Below are positions 22,520 to 32,618 of a stretch of DNA of 64,000 nt, piece by piece (within the stretch, counting starts at the first letter, position 1; every line of letters starts with the position of its first letter). Below the pieces are notes generated by a model. The model saw only the letters and a list, made by a program, of their open reading frames with translations, was not told where the DNA came from and made no database searches. Position numbers and translations under genes: made by a program. The DNA is from an unidentified bacterial endosymbiont (GTDB lineage Bacteria; Pseudomonadota; Gammaproteobacteria; Enterobacterales; Enterobacteriaceae): the NCBI RefSeq assembly GCF_918797525.1, contig NZ_OU963893.1, positions 1,612,001 through 1,676,000 of the forward strand, given 5' to 3'.

Positions 22520-23877
22520 GTTTTACCGACTGGCCGTGGCGGTACTGGCGCATGCAGTGGGCCGATAAACCCGCCCTGCGCCTGAACGACGAGACGCTCA
22601 GCTGGCGGCGGCTCTGCGCGCGCGTGGAGGGGCTTGCGGCAGGGTTCCAGCACCAGGGGCTACGCGAGGGCGACGGCGTGCTGCTGCTGGGCCATAACCA
22701 CCCCCAGACGCTACTGGCGTGGCTGGCGCTGCTGCAGTGCGGCGCACGCATCCTGCCCGTTAACCCGCAGTTGCCGCCTCCGCTACTGGATGTATTACTC
22801 CCGCAGATGACGCTGCGCTTTGCGCTGGTGCTGGACGGGCATTACGACGGACTGACGGCGTTGAACATGGCTGAGCAGACGGGGGCGGGCGGCGTGGCGT
22901 GGCAGCCGGAGCGGCTGGCGTCCATGACCTTAACTTCTGGCTCCACCGGCGTGCCTAAAGCGGCGGTGCATAGCTGTGCGGCGCATCTGGCCAGTGCTGC
23001 AGGCGTGCTGGCGTTGATGCCCTACGGCGATGACGACGACTGGCTGCTTTCGTTGCCGCTTTTTCACGTCTCCGGCCAGGGCATTTTGTGGCGCTGGCTA
23101 CTTGCCGGGGCGCGCCTGACTGTGCGCGACAAACGGCCGCTGGAGCAAGGGCTTGCGGGCTGTACGCACGCCTCGCTGGTCCCGACCCAGCTCTGGCGTC
23201 TGCTCAACAGCGAAAGCCAGGTCGCCCTGAAGGCGGTATTACTTGGCGGTGCGGCTATTCCCGTTGAGCTGACGCAAACGGCCCGCGAGAAGGGGATACG
23301 CACTTACTGCGGCTACGGTCTGACGGAGTTTGCCTCAACCGTCTGTGCCAAAGAGGCGGACGGCGAGCCGGACATTGGCCGCGCGCTGCCTGGCAGAGAC
23401 GTGCGGGTGGTTGACGGTGAAGTGTGGCTCAGGGCGCAAAGCATGGCGGCGGGCTACTGGCGGGACGGGGAATTGCTGCCGCTGACGAACGCGCAGGGCT
23501 GGTTCGCCACCCGCGATCGCGGCGAATGGCGTAACGGCCGTCTGACCATCCTCGGGCGGATGGATAATCTCTTTTTCAGCGGTGGAGAAGGGATCCAGCC
23601 GGAAACCGTGGAGCGGATCATCGCCACTCACCCGCAGATAAACCAGGTGTTCATTGTCCCGCTGGACGACGCCGAGTTTGGTCAGCGACCCGTTGCGGTG
23701 GTGGAGTGCGAGCCCGGCGCCGATATTGCGTCCTTCCCGGAGTGGGTGAAGGGCAGGCTGGCGCGTTTTCAACAACCCGTGCGCTGGCTGATATTACCGA
23801 CTGAGCTAAAAAATGGCGGGATAAAAGTGTCGCGTCGGGCTCTGCAGCAGTGGGTAAATGCCTCCTTCAAGCGATAG
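22516..23877 (+). CDS. menE: o-Succinylbenzoate-CoA ligase MenE
   Basis: MenE activates o-succinylbenzoate with ATP and CoA and belongs to the ANL superfamily of adenylating enzymes. The P-loop [16 protein letters not shown] is at 138-153, a GYGLTEFAS motif follows, and the C-terminal catalytic lysine is K437 ([10 protein letters not shown]). It has 453 aa. It is the last gene of the men cluster. In E. coli pmrD lies next to menE, but here the next gene is yfaZ on the same strand after 133 bp. There is no obvious terminator between them. Confidence 0.95.
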   Translation: MSFTDWPWRYWRMQWADKPALRLNDETLSWRRLCARVEGLAAGFQHQGLREGDGVLLLGHNHPQTLLAWLALLQCGARILPVNPQLPPPLLDVLLPQMTLRFALVLDGHYDGLTALNMAEQTGAGGVAWQPERLASMTLTSGSTGVPKAAVHSCAAHLASAAGVLALMPYGDDDDWLLSLPLFHVSGQGILWRWLLAGARLTVRDKRPLEQGLAGCTHASLVPTQLWRLLNSESQVALKAVLLGGAAIPVELTQTAREKGIRTYCGYGLTEFASTVCAKEADGEPDIGRALPGRDVRVVDGEVWLRAQSMAAGYWRDGELLPLTNAQGWFATRDRGEWRNGRLTILGRMDNLFFSGGEGIQPETVERIIATHPQINQVFIVPLDDAEFGQRPVAVVECEPGADIASFPEWVKGRLARFQQPVRWLILPTELKNGGIKVSRRALQQWVNASFKR

Positions 23878-24010
23878 TTTTACTTGCCGTGGTTTCAAAT
23901 AGTTACAAACTTATCGTCTGGCGCACGCAGAGTGCTTGATCCGCGAGAGACTCAGGTTAAAATCTCGCGGTTTTGGGACATCTCTGAAAAAACTGCGCGG
24001 GAACACAACA

Positions 24011-24550
24011 ATGAATAAAGTGGCATTACTGGGCTTAGGCCTGATGGTTGTATCGGCGGCGGCGAACGCCATTAGCTTTAACGGCCAGGCGGGTAAGGAT
24101 TACACCCACCTGGGCTTTGGCCTTGGCACAGAAACCTCCGGCCTGGCGATGACCGGCGGATGGACGCATAACGATGACGACGGCGATGCCGCCAGCCTCG
24201 GTCTTGGTCTGAACGTGCCTCTCGGCCCGTTGCTGGCGACCGTCGGCGGTAAAGGGATTTACACCAACCCGAACAACGGCGACGAAGGCTACGCGGCGGC
24301 GGTCGGTGGCGGCCTGCAGTGGAAAATTGGCGACAGCTTTGGCCTGTTCGGTGAGTATTATTACTCTCCGGATTCCCTCTCCAGCGGTATCGACAGCTAT
24401 GAAGAAGCCAACGCTGGCGCGCGCTGGACTATCATCCGTCCGATCACCATTGAAGCAGGCTATCGCTACCTGAACCTGGCGGGCAAAGACGGCAACCGCG
24501 ACAACGCGCTGGCCGACGGCCCGTACGTGGGCGTTAGCGCCGGTTTCTAA
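24011..24550 (+). CDS. yfaZ: YfaZ-family outer membrane protein
   Basis: This is a predicted small outer-membrane beta-barrel of unknown function. The signal peptide is residues 1-19 (MNKVALLGLGLMVVSAAANA), followed by alternating polar and apolar strands and a C-terminal phenylalanine typical of barrels. It has 179 aa, like E. coli YfaZ. I use ATG 24011 because it begins the signal peptide. The open frame extends 25 codons upstream without homology. Confidence 0.9.
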   Translation: MNKVALLGLGLMVVSAAANAISFNGQAGKDYTHLGFGLGTETSGLAMTGGWTHNDDDGDAASLGLGLNVPLGPLLATVGGKGIYTNPNNGDEGYAAAVGGGLQWKIGDSFGLFGEYYYSPDSLSSGIDSYEEANAGARWTIIRPITIEAGYRYLNLAGKDGNRDNALADGPYVGVSAGF

Positions 24551-24556
24551 TCTCTT

Positions 24557-24587
24557 TGGCGCGACGTTCTGTTGCGCCAGTTTCTCT
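24557..24587 (+). terminator. Possible weak terminator after yfaZ
   Basis: TGGCGC (24557-24562) pairs with GCGCCA (24574-24579), followed by GTTTCTCTCTT. The stem is short and the T tract is interrupted, so termination is likely to be partial. Confidence 0.4.
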
Positions 24588-24644
24588 CTTCTCCCCGTGC
24601 GCGATTGCGCTATAGTGTTTTGTCCATAGAAATGGGAGAACACA

Positions 24645-25844
24645 ATGATAAACGTGGAAATGTTATCCACTGGCGACGAGGTGCTGCAGGGGCAAATTAT
24701 TGATACCAATGCCGCCTGGCTTGCCGATTTATTTTTTGAGCAGGGATTACCGTTAACGCGCCGCAATACCGTGGGTGATAATCTTGAGTCACTGGTAAAC
24801 ATACTGCGTGAGCGCAGCGAGCACGCCGACGTGCTGATTGTGAACGGTGGTCTTGGCCCGACCAGCGACGATCTCAGCGCGATCGCCGCCGCCACCGCGA
24901 AAGGCGAAGGGCTGGTGATGGATGAAGAGTGGCTGGCGCAGATGAAGCGCTTTTTTACCGGGCGTGGCCGGGTGATGGCCCCCACCAACCGTAAACAGGC
25001 TGAAATTCCCGCCAGCGCGGAACGCCTTGATAACCCGGTCGGCACCGCCTGCGGATTTGCCGTTAAGCTGAACCGCTGTCTGATGTTCTTCACGCCGGGC
25101 GTTCCGTCTGAATTTAAAGTGATGGTCGAGCAGCAGATCCTGCCACGCCTGCGCGCGCGTTTTACCCTGCCTGAGCCTCCGTTGTGTCTGCGCCTGACCA
25201 CCTTTGGCCGCTCTGAAAGCGATCTCGCCCAGAGCCTTGACCACCTGCAACTGCCCCCGGGCGTGTCGATGGGCTATCGCTCTTCAATGCCGATTATCGA
25301 ACTGAAGCTCACCGGCCCGGCAACGCAAAAATCCGCCATGCTGGCGCTGTGGCCGGAAGTTCAGCGCGTGGCGGGCGAAAGCCTGATTTTTGAAGGTACG
25401 CAAGGGCTACCGCCGCAGATTGCAGAGGATCTTCAGTTCCGTCAGCTAAGTGTAACTTTAAGCGAGCAGTTCACCGGCGGCCTGCTGGCGCTGCAGTTGT
25501 CCCGCGCTGGCGCGCCGCTACTCGCCAGTGAGGTGGTCCCGTTCCAGCAGGAGACGCTGGCCCAGACCGCGCGCTGGGCGTCAGAACGTAGGGTGAACCA
25601 TTTTGCCGGGCTGGCGCTCTCTGTCGGCGGAGTGGATGGAGAGCACCTGAATTTTGCCCTTGCGACGCCGGAAGGCACCCATGCGCTGCGGGTGAAAATG
25701 AGCATGACCCGCCACAGCCTGGCGGTGCGCCAGGAAGTGTGCGCCATGATGGCGCTGAACATGCTGCGCCGCTGGTTGAACGGGAAAGCGGTCGCCAGCG
25801 AGCACGGCTGGATTAACGTCGTCGAATCGCTGTTCGTCGAGTAA
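24645..25844 (+). CDS. yfaY: CinA-like protein YfaY
   Basis: YfaY is a homologue of CinA. An N-terminal MoCF (molybdopterin-binding-like, COG1058) domain occupies about residues 1-170, with EMLSTGDEVLQGQIIDTNAAW at the start and the loop NGGLGPTSDD at about 66-75. The C-terminal CinA domain is degenerate, as in E. coli, where it does not confer the NMN deamidase activity of PncC. The biochemical role is not established. It has 399 aa and a GGGAG ribosome binding site before ATG 24645. It converges on glpC. Confidence 0.92.
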   Translation: MINVEMLSTGDEVLQGQIIDTNAAWLADLFFEQGLPLTRRNTVGDNLESLVNILRERSEHADVLIVNGGLGPTSDDLSAIAAATAKGEGLVMDEEWLAQMKRFFTGRGRVMAPTNRKQAEIPASAERLDNPVGTACGFAVKLNRCLMFFTPGVPSEFKVMVEQQILPRLRARFTLPEPPLCLRLTTFGRSESDLAQSLDHLQLPPGVSMGYRSSMPIIELKLTGPATQKSAMLALWPEVQRVAGESLIFEGTQGLPPQIAEDLQFRQLSVTLSEQFTGGLLALQLSRAGAPLLASEVVPFQQETLAQTARWASERRVNHFAGLALSVGGVDGEHLNFALATPEGTHALRVKMSMTRHSLAVRQEVCAMMALNMLRRWLNGKAVASEHGWINVVESLFVE

Positions 25845-25873
25845 CCGGTTACCGGAAAGTTTCCCGGCCACGG

Positions 25874-27064
25874 TTAGCCCAGCGCGTTTGCCAGCAGGGT
25901 TATGGGATGTTCACACCGCTTGCGGGTGGACATCTCAATCTGCCATTTGCAGGTTTCGCAATCTGTCACCACGATATCCGCGCCGCTCTCGTCAATCTGG
26001 CGGAACAGCGGTGCGCCAATTGCCTGTGAGGTGGGGTAGTTTTCGCGCTTGAAGCCGTAGGTTCCGGCAATGCCACAGCAGCGTGAATCCAGCACTGTCA
26101 GCTCCAGCCCCGGGATCAGCCGCAGCAGCTCCAGCGTATAAAGCGACCAGCCCATCTTTTCCATATGACACGGCGTGTGGTAGACCACTTTTAGCGGTAA
26201 CGACTTCAGCGGGAGCGTTTGTCCGCTATCGAGTTTGCGCCACAGGAAACGCGTCGCCAGCTCAATGTGTTCGCGCAGGCCGCTGTTATCCACATCCAGC
26301 AGGTGCGGATACTCATCCCGGAGGGTGAACGTGCAGGTGGATGAGGTGGCCAACACCGGGAGCCCTTTTTCAACAATCGCCTCGCGCAATGAGATGACGT
26401 TACGTTTGGCCTGTTTACGCGCTTTATCGGTAAAACCGTTGGCAATCAGCGGTACGCCGCAGCACGTCTCCTTGCTGAGAAGCTGCATGCCTGTTCCCAT
26501 CGCATTCAGCACTTTCAGCAGATCTTTTCCCAACTGCGGATGGTTGTAGTTCACATAGCAGCCGTGGAAAAATGCCACCCGATCGTGATATTGCGCCTGG
26601 TGTGCCGCCACCGTCCTGTACCAGCGGCGGAAGGTGCCATGAGAATATTTGGGCAGGCTACGGTGATGGTCGATTTTCAGCGTTACGTCCAGCAGTTGAC
26701 GGACCGGTTTGAGCGCCGTCGCGGCGTTGATAAGCGGAGCGAAAGGCGTTGAGACGCTGCCCATCAGGTCGGTATGGCTGAGGATCGCATCGCGTAGCGT
26801 CGGTTTCTGCGTGCTATAGCGCGCCCGGGCACGCTGGATGATGTCGCCAATTTTGACGTCAGACGGGCAGGCCACTTCGCAGCGTTTGCAGTTGATACAG
26901 TATTTCAGCGCGTCATCGTACAGCGCGCCGTCTTTCAGACGCAGGCGTTCGCCGTCTGGCCCGGCCTGTTTTGGGCCTGGGTAGCGCGGGTTCACGCCGC
27001 TGACCGGGCAGACGGTGGTGCAGACTGTACATTTTATGCAGCTTTCGAAGCGAGTGTCATTCAT
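25874..27064 (-). CDS. glpC: Anaerobic glycerol-3-phosphate dehydrogenase subunit C
   Basis: GlpC is the iron-sulfur subunit that links the GlpAB dimer to the membrane menaquinone pool. Two [4Fe-4S] motifs are at C9, C12, C15, C19 and C56, C59, C62, C66. Two CCG domains ([23 protein letters not shown]) resemble heterodisulfide reductase subunits. It starts at 27064 (MNDTRFESC, 396 aa), with its ATG overlapping the glpB stop as ATGA. The open frame extends 20 codons further inside glpB, but that is not the start. Confidence 0.96.
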   Translation of the reverse strand: MNDTRFESCIKCTVCTTVCPVSGVNPRYPGPKQAGPDGERLRLKDGALYDDALKYCINCKRCEVACPSDVKIGDIIQRARARYSTQKPTLRDAILSHTDLMGSVSTPFAPLINAATALKPVRQLLDVTLKIDHHRSLPKYSHGTFRRWYRTVAAHQAQYHDRVAFFHGCYVNYNHPQLGKDLLKVLNAMGTGMQLLSKETCCGVPLIANGFTDKARKQAKRNVISLREAIVEKGLPVLATSSTCTFTLRDEYPHLLDVDNSGLREHIELATRFLWRKLDSGQTLPLKSLPLKVVYHTPCHMEKMGWSLYTLELLRLIPGLELTVLDSRCCGIAGTYGFKRENYPTSQAIGAPLFRQIDESGADIVVTDCETCKWQIEMSTRKRCEHPITLLANALG

Positions 27065-28278
27065 GATTGCGCCCCCGTGCGCTGGCAAATCTGCTCTGCC
27101 ACATACAGCGCCGTGATGGCGCAAACGCCCCCACCGCAGCCCTGCACGATGGGATCGTATCCGCCCAGAACAGAGCCAATGGCGAAAAGAGTGTCGACAG
27201 GCTTAGCCGAAAGTTGTGGATGCAACTGCGTATCCACAATGACGCCAAACTGTTGCCAGGGCTGGGGCGCAAAGAAATCACTCTGATACCAGTCCGCCCG
27301 GGACGGGCTTTGCCTGACGTCCAGCCCCAGAATAGCTTCACGAATACCTTCCCGGCTGCTCAGCAACCCATTGCTGAAGAAACTGCCGCTTGCCAGTACC
27401 GTATAAGGCGCGCGAAGGGGGATATCGCCGTGGTTACGCGTCCACACCTCGCTGGCTTCGCCGTGGTTTAGGGTGATTTTTTTCACTTCGTCACCCGCCA
27501 TCCATACGCCACCCTGAGCGATAAACCGGCGCTGAAGCTGGTTATGCAGGCGAATGCCGGGTACGGAGGGCGCAAGCGTGGGGAGCAAACCGAGAGTGCA
27601 GGGCAGGCGATCCGACAGCCAGCGCCAGAGCCGGTTATCCGTCAGGCCAAAGCAGGCGGGCATCATTAGCGTGTCGCACTTGTTGCCTAAGGGGCTGAGC
27701 GCGTCGTACAGCAGGGGCCAGTTATCTTCGTTATCCAGCAGTCGGGCAATATTCACCGCCCGAAATTCGCTGGGGTTGTCGCGCAGTACGTCAAGCTCGG
27801 GGAGGTCTATCTCTGTCGCATTAACATTTATCCCCTGGCGACTGAGCGACGCTGCGGCAAGATGGGGCTGAAAATCGAGAAAACCGCTGATCCCCACCAC
27901 CAGCACGCGTTTCGCGTTGAATGGCGCGATGGGGACCTCTTCCGGGCTGAGCCAGGCCGAGCGCAATGTGCCGAGCGGAGTGACCCGCAGGTGATTCTCC
28001 CCGGCGTTGCCCTGTAAGCGCGCGCCGCAATCGGCCAGCAGCGCTTCGGCTTCATGGGCGAAACGGGTCATATTCTGCGTGCCGACCAGGCGATACGGGT
28101 GCGCTGGCGGCAACGTATTGCGATGCGCCGCGTCGAGTAGATCCAGCGAACCAGAGGAGAAGTGCAGGGCGCTCTGACCCCGGGTGATGATGGCGCAGCG
28201 TAGCCCCTGACGGGTAAGCTTAATGCCGCAAAGCAGCCCCGCCAGCCCGCCGCCGACAATCACGGTGTCAAAATTCAT
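27061..28278 (-). CDS. glpB: Anaerobic glycerol-3-phosphate dehydrogenase subunit B
   Basis: GlpB is the flavoprotein subunit that forms a dimer with GlpA. The dinucleotide-binding motif is [13 protein letters not shown] near residues 6-18, and a second conserved stretch, GCGGGVCA, is near the C terminus. It has 405 aa; the region after residue 50 is about 14 residues shorter than in the E. coli protein. The start is ATG 28278 (MNFDTV), or 28281 if the preceding Met is used. Both lie within the end of glpA, so glpA and glpB overlap by about 11-14 nt. Confidence 0.95.
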   Translation of the reverse strand: MNFDTVIVGGGLAGLLCGIKLTRQGLRCAIITRGQSALHFSSGSLDLLDAAHRNTLPPAHPYRLVGTQNMTRFAHEAEALLADCGARLQGNAGENHLRVTPLGTLRSAWLSPEEVPIAPFNAKRVLVVGISGFLDFQPHLAAASLSRQGINVNATEIDLPELDVLRDNPSEFRAVNIARLLDNEDNWPLLYDALSPLGNKCDTLMMPACFGLTDNRLWRWLSDRLPCTLGLLPTLAPSVPGIRLHNQLQRRFIAQGGVWMAGDEVKKITLNHGEASEVWTRNHGDIPLRAPYTVLASGSFFSNGLLSSREGIREAILGLDVRQSPSRADWYQSDFFAPQPWQQFGVIVDTQLHPQLSAKPVDTLFAIGSVLGGYDPIVQGCGGGVCAITALYVAEQICQRTGAQS

Positions 28279-29896
28279 CATGGTATTCCTTCTCCAGACC
28301 ACAAAGCCCCTGGTAGACCCAGCGGGTAAACTCGCTTTCGCGCAGGGCATCGCCCCAGGCGACAGGCTGAATGCCTTTCCAGCGCTCGTTTAAAAAAACG
28401 CTGAGCTGATCCAGCGACCGGACGGCAGTGGTGGAATGAAAACGGTGTAACAGCCCGGCGGCGCGGCAGGCGCAGAGTTCCCCCTGACAGGTCCCCATCC
28501 CGACGCGGGTGCGGCGGCGTAAATCAAGCAGGTTATTTACCCTCAGATTCTCCACCGCATACTGCACTTCGCCTGCCGTTACCGCTTCACACTCGCACAC
28601 CAGGCTGCGGCTAAGACGCTCATTACCCAGCCAGGTTGGCGTTCTGTCGCCGTGGCGATAAATGGCGGAGCCGCGCAACGGGGCGGGCAGTGAGATGATT
28701 TTGTGAAGCGTTTTCTCCGTAGACTGGCGCGAGCCGGGCAGCGGCTGCTCCGCCGTCACGCAACCTTCGTTGTTCCCCAGTTTGTGGCAGACGGCATCCG
28801 TTACCCACTGGGCCATCAGACGGTAGGTCATCAGCTTGCCGCCGGTGATGGTGATAAAGCCGTCCATGCCGTCGCGCTCTGCGTGATCGAGCAACACAAT
28901 GCCGCGGCTGACGTTACGCCCGCTCGGGTCGTTATCGCAGGCTACCAGCGGGCGCACGCCCGCATAGGCCCGCAGAATTCGCGTCTGCGCCATCACCGGG
29001 GCCAGTTTTTCCCCTTCGCGCAGCAGGATGTCGACCTCTTCAGCCGTCACCCGGTTGTCGTCAATCTCACTGTAATCCACATGAGTTGAGGTGGTGCCGA
29101 TGAGCGAAATGGTGTCACCGGGCACCAGAATATCGGCGTCGGACGGTTTTCGGCAGCGGTTGATCACATGATTATTGATACGGTGGTCGAGGATAAGCAG
29201 TGAACCTTTGGCCGGGAACATGCGAATCGACAAATCGGCATATTCTGCGATGCGCTGCCCCCAGATCCCCGCCGCGTTGACCACCACGGCGGCAAACAGC
29301 TCGCGGTGCTCAAGATATTGCGTGTCGTAAGTGCGTACGCCGCAGACGGTGTTACCTTCGCGAATAAGCCCGGTGACCACATGCCCGGTCAGGATTTGGG
29401 CGCCATGTTCCCGAGCGTCCAGCATATTGGCGGCCGTCAGGCGAAAAGGATCTACCGTGCCGTCAGGGACTTTCACCGCCCCGATAAGCGCTGGGTTCAC
29501 AGAAGGTTCAAGACGGCGCGCCTGCGCCGGGTCAATGGCTTCAGCCTGAATGCTCGCGGCATGGCAGGCGGAGATAAACGTCTGTTGAAAGGCGATGTCG
29601 TCTTGCGGAAGGGTGATAAAGAGGCCGTCGGTCGGCTCAATACAGTGGCGGGCAATGCGTTTGAGGATCTGGTTTTCGGCAATACACTCCCGGGCTGATT
29701 CACCGTCGGTGACCGCGTATCGCGCACCGCTGTGTAGCAAACCATGATTGCGCCCGGTCGCGCCCGTTGCAATGTCATGACGCTCCAGAAGCGTGACGCT
29801 TAAGCCTCGTAGGGCGCAATCACGTGCGATCCCGGCGCCGGTGGCGCCACCGCCAATTATGATCACGTCGCTATAGTGCGGGTCATGAAATGCCAT
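28268..29896 (-). CDS. glpA: Anaerobic glycerol-3-phosphate dehydrogenase subunit A
   Basis: GlpA is the catalytic FAD subunit oxidising sn-glycerol-3-phosphate to dihydroxyacetone phosphate under anaerobic conditions. The FAD motif [18 protein letters not shown] is at residues 11-28. The C-terminal BFD-like domain has the cysteines CECEAVT and [11 protein letters not shown]. It has 542 aa, the E. coli length. It is the first gene of glpABC and diverges from glpT across a 251-bp control region with a GlpR operator and a CRP site. Confidence 0.97.
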   Translation of the reverse strand: MAFHDPHYSDVIIIGGGATGAGIARDCALRGLSVTLLERHDIATGATGRNHGLLHSGARYAVTDGESARECIAENQILKRIARHCIEPTDGLFITLPQDDIAFQQTFISACHAASIQAEAIDPAQARRLEPSVNPALIGAVKVPDGTVDPFRLTAANMLDAREHGAQILTGHVVTGLIREGNTVCGVRTYDTQYLEHRELFAAVVVNAAGIWGQRIAEYADLSIRMFPAKGSLLILDHRINNHVINRCRKPSDADILVPGDTISLIGTTSTHVDYSEIDDNRVTAEEVDILLREGEKLAPVMAQTRILRAYAGVRPLVACDNDPSGRNVSRGIVLLDHAERDGMDGFITITGGKLMTYRLMAQWVTDAVCHKLGNNEGCVTAEQPLPGSRQSTEKTLHKIISLPAPLRGSAIYRHGDRTPTWLGNERLSRSLVCECEAVTAGEVQYAVENLRVNNLLDLRRRTRVGMGTCQGELCACRAAGLLHRFHSTTAVRSLDQLSVFLNERWKGIQPVAWGDALRESEFTRWVYQGLCGLEKEYHDEF

Positions 29897-29948
29897 CGTC
29901 TACCCTCTATATTCGTTTTTTTACCATTTAGCCACAATCACAATGTAG

Positions 29949-29968
29949 TTTGTTTGATTTCGAACATA
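29949..29968. promoter_or_regulatory. GlpR operator in the glpA-glpT region
   Basis: TTTGTTTGATTTCGAACATA agrees with the GlpR operator consensus (WATGTTCGWTAWCGAACATW, from memory) at 17 of 20 positions. A second half-site, TTCGAAAATG, sits about 21 bp further at 29980-29989, consistent with tandem operators. GlpR is the repressor of the glp regulon, released by glycerol-3-phosphate. Confidence 0.75.
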
Positions 29969-30042
29969 AACGCGCATAATTCGAAAATGAAACGTGATTT
30001 CGTGCGCCTTTTTGCGCACTTTGTCATATTTCTGTAACAATT

Positions 30043-30058
30043 TGTGCGTTGATTCACA
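30043..30058. promoter_or_regulatory. CRP-binding site upstream of glpT
   Basis: TGTGC-GTTGAT-TCACA matches the CRP core TGTGA-N6-TCACA at 9 of 10 positions. It lies 90 bp before the glpT start, in the shared divergent region, consistent with catabolite control of both operons in E. coli. Confidence 0.7.
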
Positions 30059-30147
30059 GTAACAATCAATGTGATTTCTTAACATCGCCGCCTCTGGAAT
30101 CAGGTGCAAGCCACCTGATTAATTACGACAAGGCCACGGAGGCTGTC

Positions 30148-31500
30148 ATGCTGAGTATTTTCAAACCTGCGCCGCACAGGGCGCGTCTGCCAGAGGCAGA
30201 CATTGATCCGCTATACCGTCGCCTGCGCTGGCAAATTTTCCTCGGAATTTTCTTTGGCTACGCGGCGTATTATCTGGTGCGTAAGAACTTCGCCCTTGCC
30301 ATGCCTTATCTGGTGGAGCAGGGCTTCTCGCGGGGGGATTTAGGCTTCGCGCTGTCGGGGATCTCCATCGCCTACGGTTTTTCCAAATTTATTATGGGCT
30401 CCGTGTCGGACCGTTCGAACCCGCGCGTGTTCTTGCCTGCCGGTCTGATTCTGGCCGCCGCGGTGATGCTGTTTATGGGCTTTGTCCCGTGGGCAACATC
30501 AAGCATTGCGGTGATGTTTGTGCTGTTGTTCCTCTGCGGCTGGTTCCAGGGAATGGGATGGCCGCCATGCGGGCGCACCATGGTGCACTGGTGGTCGCAG
30601 AAAGAGCGTGGCGGCATCGTGTCGGTGTGGAACTGCGCGCATAACGTCGGAGGCGGTATTCCGCCGCTGCTGTTCCTGCTGGGAATGGCCTGGTTCAACG
30701 ACTGGAAAGCCGCACTCTATATGCCTGCCTTTGGCGCGATTGTGGTGGCGATTATTGCCTTTGCGCTGATGCGTGACACCCCGCAATCCTGCGGTTTGCC
30801 GCCCATCGAAGAGTATAAAAATGACTATCCGGACGATTACAGCGAGCAACACGAAGAGGAACTGACCGCCAAACAGATCTTCATGAAATACGTGCTGCCC
30901 AACAAACTGCTGTGGTACATCGCGATAGCGAACGTGTTTGTGTATCTGCTGCGCTACGGCATTCTCGACTGGTCACCGACCTACCTGAAGGAGGTTAAGC
31001 ATTTCGCGCTGGATAAATCGTCCTGGGCCTACTTCCTGTATGAATATGCCGGGATCCCCGGTACGCTGATTTGCGGCTGGATGTCGGACAAGGTGTTCAG
31101 AGGTAACCGTGGCGCGACGGGCGTGTTCTTTATGACCCTCGTCACCATCGCCACCGTGGTCTACTGGCTCAACCCGCCGGGCAACCCGGGCGTGGATATG
31201 GCCTGTATGATCGTCATCGGTTTCCTGATTTACGGCCCGGTCATGCTGATTGGCCTGCACGCGCTGGAGCTGGCGCCGAAAAAAGCGGCAGGCACCGCAG
31301 CAGGCTTTACCGGTCTGTTTGGTTATCTCGGCGGCTCGGTCGCGGCAAGCGCCATTGTGGGCTATACCGTTGACTTCTTCGGCTGGGACGGCGGCTTTAT
31401 GGTGATGATTGGCGGCAGCGTGCTGGCCGTTCTGTTGCTGATTGTGGTGATGATTGGTGAAAGACGCCACCACGCAGAAATAGAAGCGCGTCGTCAATAA
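30148..31500 (+). CDS. glpT: Glycerol-3-phosphate:phosphate antiporter GlpT
   Basis: GlpT is an inner-membrane major facilitator that imports sn-glycerol-3-phosphate in exchange for phosphate. It is also the uptake route for fosfomycin. Twelve membrane helices are readable, and the substrate-site region [20 protein letters not shown] near residues 34-53 includes the conserved arginine. It has 450 aa and starts at ATG 30148 ([10 protein letters not shown]) after an ACGGAGG ribosome binding site. The frame is open 33 codons further upstream, through the CRP site, which is not coding. In E. coli glpQ follows glpT; here it does not. Confidence 0.96.
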   Translation: MLSIFKPAPHRARLPEADIDPLYRRLRWQIFLGIFFGYAAYYLVRKNFALAMPYLVEQGFSRGDLGFALSGISIAYGFSKFIMGSVSDRSNPRVFLPAGLILAAAVMLFMGFVPWATSSIAVMFVLLFLCGWFQGMGWPPCGRTMVHWWSQKERGGIVSVWNCAHNVGGGIPPLLFLLGMAWFNDWKAALYMPAFGAIVVAIIAFALMRDTPQSCGLPPIEEYKNDYPDDYSEQHEEELTAKQIFMKYVLPNKLLWYIAIANVFVYLLRYGILDWSPTYLKEVKHFALDKSSWAYFLYEYAGIPGTLICGWMSDKVFRGNRGATGVFFMTLVTIATVVYWLNPPGNPGVDMACMIVIGFLIYGPVMLIGLHALELAPKKAAGTAAGFTGLFGYLGGSVAASAIVGYTVDFFGWDGGFMVMIGGSVLAVLLLIVVMIGERRHHAEIEARRQ

Positions 31501-31520
31501 AGAGAAGTACGAGGGTGATG

Positions 31521-31541
31521 ACCGGCCTGCTGCAGGCCGGT
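31521..31541. terminator. Hairpin between convergent glpT and LysR gene
   Basis: ACCGGCCTGC pairs perfectly with GCAGGCCGGT around a single T. It lies 20 nt after the glpT stop and before the end of the LysR gene. No T run follows, so this may be a factor-dependent or stabilising hairpin rather than an intrinsic terminator. Confidence 0.5.
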
Positions 31542-31575
31542 ATAACTCTGAAAGTGGACGCTCGGTAAAATGACC

Positions 31576-32457
31576 TTAGGGAACGCCGTTCAACGAGAGT
31601 TGTGATCCCATATACGCCTGCAGCAGAGATAACGGGCTGCCGTTCACCGGCGGTTCTTTTGCCAGTAACGAGATTTGCCGATAAAACGTCGGGGCCAGCG
31701 CAACTGAGCGAATCTCCCCGCCGACTGCCTTCAGCGTGAGTTCCGGTAACAATGCAATCCCCAACCCCTGACGGATAAAGCTCATGGCGCTATCCGGGTG
31801 GTTAAATTCGTATTTAATCACCGGTTCAATTCCCTTCTCTTTGAATAACGCCATGATGCTTAATTCATAGCGCCCTTTACTGACAATCAGCGGTTCTCCC
31901 TTCAGCGCTTCCAGTGAGAGGGTGGTGTGTTTGGCGAGAGGGTGGTTTTCAGGAACCACCACGGTGAATTTATCGCGATAGACCGGCACACAGTACATAC
32001 CGCTGACCGGAAAGTGCACAAAGCCTGCATCAATGCTGCCATTGCGCAGGGAGTCGACAATCTCGTTGCTGTTCTCTTCATAAGGAATGATTTTGATGTT
32101 CGGGTGATGCTGCTCGAAATAACGGATAATGCCGGGCAATATGCAGGCGCAGACGCTGGGAAAACAGCCGATATGCAGGGTACGGATCGGGTTTTGTTTC
32201 TCCTGCTCCGCAATCTCTTTCACCGCGTGCGTTTGCACAATGATCTCCCTCAGATGCGGGAGCAGTCTGCTGCCTGCTGCCGTTAGCTGAATCGCTTTTC
32301 GACGGTCGCGGACCAGGATATTGACCCCCAGCTCCTCTTCAAGCGCTGAAATGGCCTGACTAACCGCGGACTGCGTCATAAAGAGCCGTTTGCTGGCTTC
32401 GGTAAAACCGCCAAATTCAAGCACGGCAAGCAGGGCATGGATCTGGGTTATAGTCAT
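31576..32457 (-). CDS. LysR-family transcriptional regulator
   Basis: This is a LysR-type regulator of 293 aa. The winged helix-turn-helix is at residues 1-60 (FTEASKRLFMTQSAVSQAI), followed by a periplasmic-binding-protein-like effector domain from about residue 90. The effector is not known. It is divergent from an MFS transporter gene across 134-161 bp of AT-rich DNA. By the usual LysR logic it probably controls that transporter and itself. There is no counterpart at this position in E. coli K-12, where glpQ and inaA occupy the interval. Its end is only 75 nt from the glpT stop. Confidence 0.85.
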   Translation of the reverse strand: MTITQIHALLAVLEFGGFTEASKRLFMTQSAVSQAISALEEELGVNILVRDRRKAIQLTAAGSRLLPHLREIIVQTHAVKEIAEQEKQNPIRTLHIGCFPSVCACILPGIIRYFEQHHPNIKIIPYEENSNEIVDSLRNGSIDAGFVHFPVSGMYCVPVYRDKFTVVVPENHPLAKHTTLSLEALKGEPLIVSKGRYELSIMALFKEKGIEPVIKYEFNHPDSAMSFIRQGLGIALLPELTLKAVGGEIRSVALAPTFYRQISLLAKEPPVNGSPLSLLQAYMGSQLSLNGVP

Positions 32458-32618
32458 TAGTATTCTCTAATTAATATAATTAAAATGATTAATTTCTCTA
32501 ATAGAGTGAGCCTGTTTATACTCACCGTCTAGCATAAAAATCATATTTTGACGCACCTGAACGTTTTTCAGTTGAGCTCAGCGTTGTCTGCGTGCGCCGT
32601 CTGGACGGGTTGTCGGAA
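32458..32618. promoter_or_regulatory. Divergent LysR/MFS promoter region
   Basis: This is AT-rich DNA between the two divergent starts. It contains TTAATATAATTAA at about 32470-32482 followed by GATTAAT, an imperfect dyad of the kind bound by LysR proteins (T-N11-A), and CTCTAATAGAG at 32495-32505. No clear -35/-10 pair could be fixed by eye. Confidence 0.35.
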